Below, piece by piece: positions 45,004 through 46,532 of a DNA stretch of 46,532 bases. The notes beneath the pieces were generated by a model that was not told the DNA's origin, searched no databases, and saw nothing but the letters and a program-made list of their open reading frames with translations. This DNA comes from Methylacidiphilum sp. Yel. Its GTDB lineage: Bacteria; Verrucomicrobiota; Verrucomicrobiia; Methylacidiphilales; Methylacidiphilaceae. Position numbers and translations under genes: made by a program. The stretch lies in assembly GCF_004421185.1 (NCBI RefSeq), contig NZ_LXQB01000003.1, positions 1 through 46,532 of the forward strand. Reading direction: 5' to 3'. How positions within the stretch are numbered: the first letter of the stretch is position 1; each line of letters begins with the position of its first letter.

Positions 45004-46221
45004 ATGCAGCCGCTCCCTGGATTTCGTGATTTTTATCCTCCCGACTTTGCTTTTAGACAATTGCTATTTTCTCGCTGGAGAGAAATATGCAGGCGTTTCA
45101 ATTTTGTCGAGTATGATGGGCCAGTATTAGAGTCTTTAGAACTGTATCAAAAAAAGTCTGGAGAAGAGATACTCAATCAAATTTATCATTTTTTGGATAA
45201 AGGCAATCGGATTGTTGCATTAAGACCTGAAATGACGCCAACACTAGCCAGAATGATCGAGGCCCATTATAAGGAATATAAGAAGCCTATTAAATGGTTT
45301 TCTATTCCCCAACTTTTTCGTTACGAACGAGCTCAAAAGGGGAGGTTGAGAGAACATTTCCAGCTTAATTGCGATATTATTGGAGAAGCTGATCTAGAAG
45401 CAGATATTGAGCTGATGAATCTTGCAATAGACATTCTCCGTTCTTTTGGTTTAGGCAAGGAAGATTTTATTGTTCGGATTAGTGACCGGCAGTTTTGGTC
45501 TGAATTCCTAACCAAAAAAGGAGTTGCCATAGAAGAATGGTACCAGTTTTTCCAAGCTATAGATAAGATCGAAAGAGATCCAAAAGAAGAGATTGAGCGC
45601 CGTTTAGGAGGGTTAGCCAAAGAGGTGTTTGAGTTAATTGAAAAGCCATGCTATTGGGAAAGATTTGACGTTGTTTTAGAGGGGCTTCGTCATAGGAAGC
45701 TTGAAGAATATGCTCGGATAGATCTTAGAATTGTCCGAGGTTTGGCCTATTATACGGGAATCGTCTATGAAATTTTTGATAAAGCTGGAAAATTTAGAGC
45801 TATCGCAGGAGGAGGAAGATATGATGATCTGCTTAAGCTCTTTGGAGGAGAAGATATCCCTGCGGCAGGGTTTGGAATGGGGGATGTCGTTCTTGGCGAA
45901 ATTCTTAAAGAAAAAAGGCTTTTAGAGCCTTCTTTCCCACGGCTTGATGTGTATGTTGTTTTTCCAGAAGGGAAAAAGAATGCTCTTGGGCTACTTTTGA
46001 TCGAACAGTTACGGAGTAGTGGGTTTTCTGTTGAGTTTTCATTCCATCCCTTGAAAATGAAGAAGCAGCTGGCACAAGCCCAATCCCTCAATGCCCGATT
46101 TGCGCTTTTTGTGACCGAAAAAATCGCAGAAGGGTTCGTAGAACTAAAGAATATGGACGAAAGAAAGCAGTTTGTGATACCGGTAGAACAATTGGTTGGA
46201 TTTCTAGAGAAAAAAGAGTAA
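45004..46221 (+). CDS. hisS: Histidyl-tRNA synthetase
   Basis: HisRS charges tRNA-His. The 405-residue class II enzyme has the start LPGFRDFYPPDFAFRQ, motif 1-like FNFVEYDGPVLESLELY, IVALRPEMTPTLARM, and motif 2 as FRYERAQKGRLREHFQLNCD with the catalytic arginine. The HisRS-specific histidine-binding RGLAYYTGIVYEIFD and motif 3 region AIAGGGRYDDLLKLFGG follow. The C-terminal anticodon domain runs PRLDVYVVFPEGKKNA to VIPVEQLV. The presence of motif 2 arginine, RGLAYYTG and anticodon domain argues against HisZ, the HisG regulatory paralog. Confidence 0.95.
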   Translation: MQPLPGFRDFYPPDFAFRQLLFSRWREICRRFNFVEYDGPVLESLELYQKKSGEEILNQIYHFLDKGNRIVALRPEMTPTLARMIEAHYKEYKKPIKWFSIPQLFRYERAQKGRLREHFQLNCDIIGEADLEADIELMNLAIDILRSFGLGKEDFIVRISDRQFWSEFLTKKGVAIEEWYQFFQAIDKIERDPKEEIERRLGGLAKEVFELIEKPCYWERFDVVLEGLRHRKLEEYARIDLRIVRGLAYYTGIVYEIFDKAGKFRAIAGGGRYDDLLKLFGGEDIPAAGFGMGDVVLGEILKEKRLLEPSFPRLDVYVVFPEGKKNALGLLLIEQLRSSGFSVEFSFHPLKMKKQLAQAQSLNARFALFVTEKIAEGFVELKNMDERKQFVIPVEQLVGFLEKKE

Positions 46222-46380
46222 AATGAGGGCCGGTAGTATTTTCTTTGTCTTTTCTTTTTTGGGAATGGACTATTTTAAAAGGATTTTCATCGCAACCGGA
46301 TTGTTTTGAAAGAAATAGGCTCCCTAGAGCCCACAGTGGCGATGAAGCTTGCAGGCAGAGCTAAGACTTCCTGTTTGAGA
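46222..46380 (+). other. Region after hisS, no supported gene
   Basis: An ATG right after the hisS stop opens a 28-codon frame (MRAGSIFFVFSFLG) that stops at TGA. It could be the truncated start of a gene interrupted by the insertion to the right. Nothing else recognisable is present. Confidence 0.3.
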
Positions 46381-46532
46381 GTCAACTACCCCGCCCTGAA
46401 GGGCGGAGCTTGTGAGTCAGGCTGGGTTGACCAGGGAAAGCGGTAGTCAGTCCGCTCCGTTTGCAACAGGTCGTTAAGACCCACTCCGGGATGCTTCCTC
46501 AGTCCCGGACACTGGAAGGTGGGAATCATGCT
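46381..46532 (-). mobile_element. Right end of an IS605-type element, cut by the window edge
   Basis: On the minus strand, the sequence from the window edge runs through a GC-rich stretch to AAGCTCCGCCC-TTCA-GGGCGGGGTAGTTGAC, ending at 46381. Arms of 8 bp with one G-T pair form the hairpin at 46389-46408. The GCTCCG stem and GTAGTTGAC tail match the right end at 25789-25814, so both belong to one family. The stretch is the probable 3' end of tnpB and omega RNA, and the coding part lies beyond the window. Confidence 0.7.

Noticed and set aside
45004-46221. HisZ, the regulatory paralog of HisRS
   Set aside because: The catalytic motif 2 arginine, RGLAYYTG and the anticodon domain are all present.
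46222-46308. A 28-codon gene after hisS
   Set aside because: No ribosome binding site or similarity recognised; it could be a truncated gene start but cannot be supported.

Overview
The window reads as bacterial chromosome from a member of the Verrucomicrobiota, most likely a Methylacidiphilum-like thermoacidophile. The evidence is an AT-rich coding style, a 50-residue basic protein of the Chlamydiae/Verrucomicrobia small-basic-protein type (24188-24340), FolE2 instead of FolE, and many GC-rich IS200/IS605-type relics. The genus is an inference; no methane-oxidation gene lies here.

Layout. 1-405: broken TnpB relic at the window edge. 406-5574 (minus): a potassium-pump operon, 27-aa micro-ORF - kdpF - kdpA - kdpB - kdpC - FMN-binding protein, without kdpDE. 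5663-7960 (minus): priA. 8050-9706: dead IS605-type element (tnpA minus, tnpB plus). 9763-13689: dodecin, guanine deaminase (minus), norC-norB plus a small membrane gene, and a YflT-like glycine-zipper protein. 13806-17375 (minus): prfB (with its programmed frameshift) - recN - SOD-like gene. 17535-18190: another TnpB relic. 18193-20606: exported thioredoxin-fold protein (minus), moaC-mog with a terminator, hisI. 20601-22778 (minus): luxE-luxC pair without luciferase genes. 22870-23876: a bactofilin and a double-zinc-ribbon bactofilin-like protein. 23877-24340: promoter, long leader and small basic protein. 24470-25815: third TnpB relic with both end hairpins. 26060-29039: ChaN-like protein and HAD phosphatase (minus), a bilobed retropepsin-like protease, tRNA-Lys. 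29198-37685: folE2, TPP riboswitch - thiC, then sucA-sucB-lpd. 37676-44418 (minus): metG, sppA, CPBP protease, thiL, tsaE, tsaB, alr. 44608-46221: HU/IHF protein and hisS. 46381-46532: right end of another IS605-type element.

How the genes fit together. ThiC (under a TPP riboswitch) and ThiL make thiamine diphosphate, the cofactor of SucA immediately downstream of thiC; SucA, SucB and Lpd form 2-oxoglutarate dehydrogenase. NorCB detoxifies or respires nitric oxide, and KdpFABC scavenges potassium. MoaC/Mog serve molybdenum cofactor. TsaB/TsaE serve tRNA t6A, beside MetRS, HisRS and RF2.

The points most worth following are the double-zinc-ribbon bactofilin next to a luxEC fatty-aldehyde module, a 27-aa peptide heading the kdp operon, an SOD-like protein that keeps metal ligands but loses the usual second-shell residues, a two-lobed bacterial aspartic protease, an E2 subunit with almost no E3-binding domain, and a set of five decayed TnpB loci sharing end hairpins.
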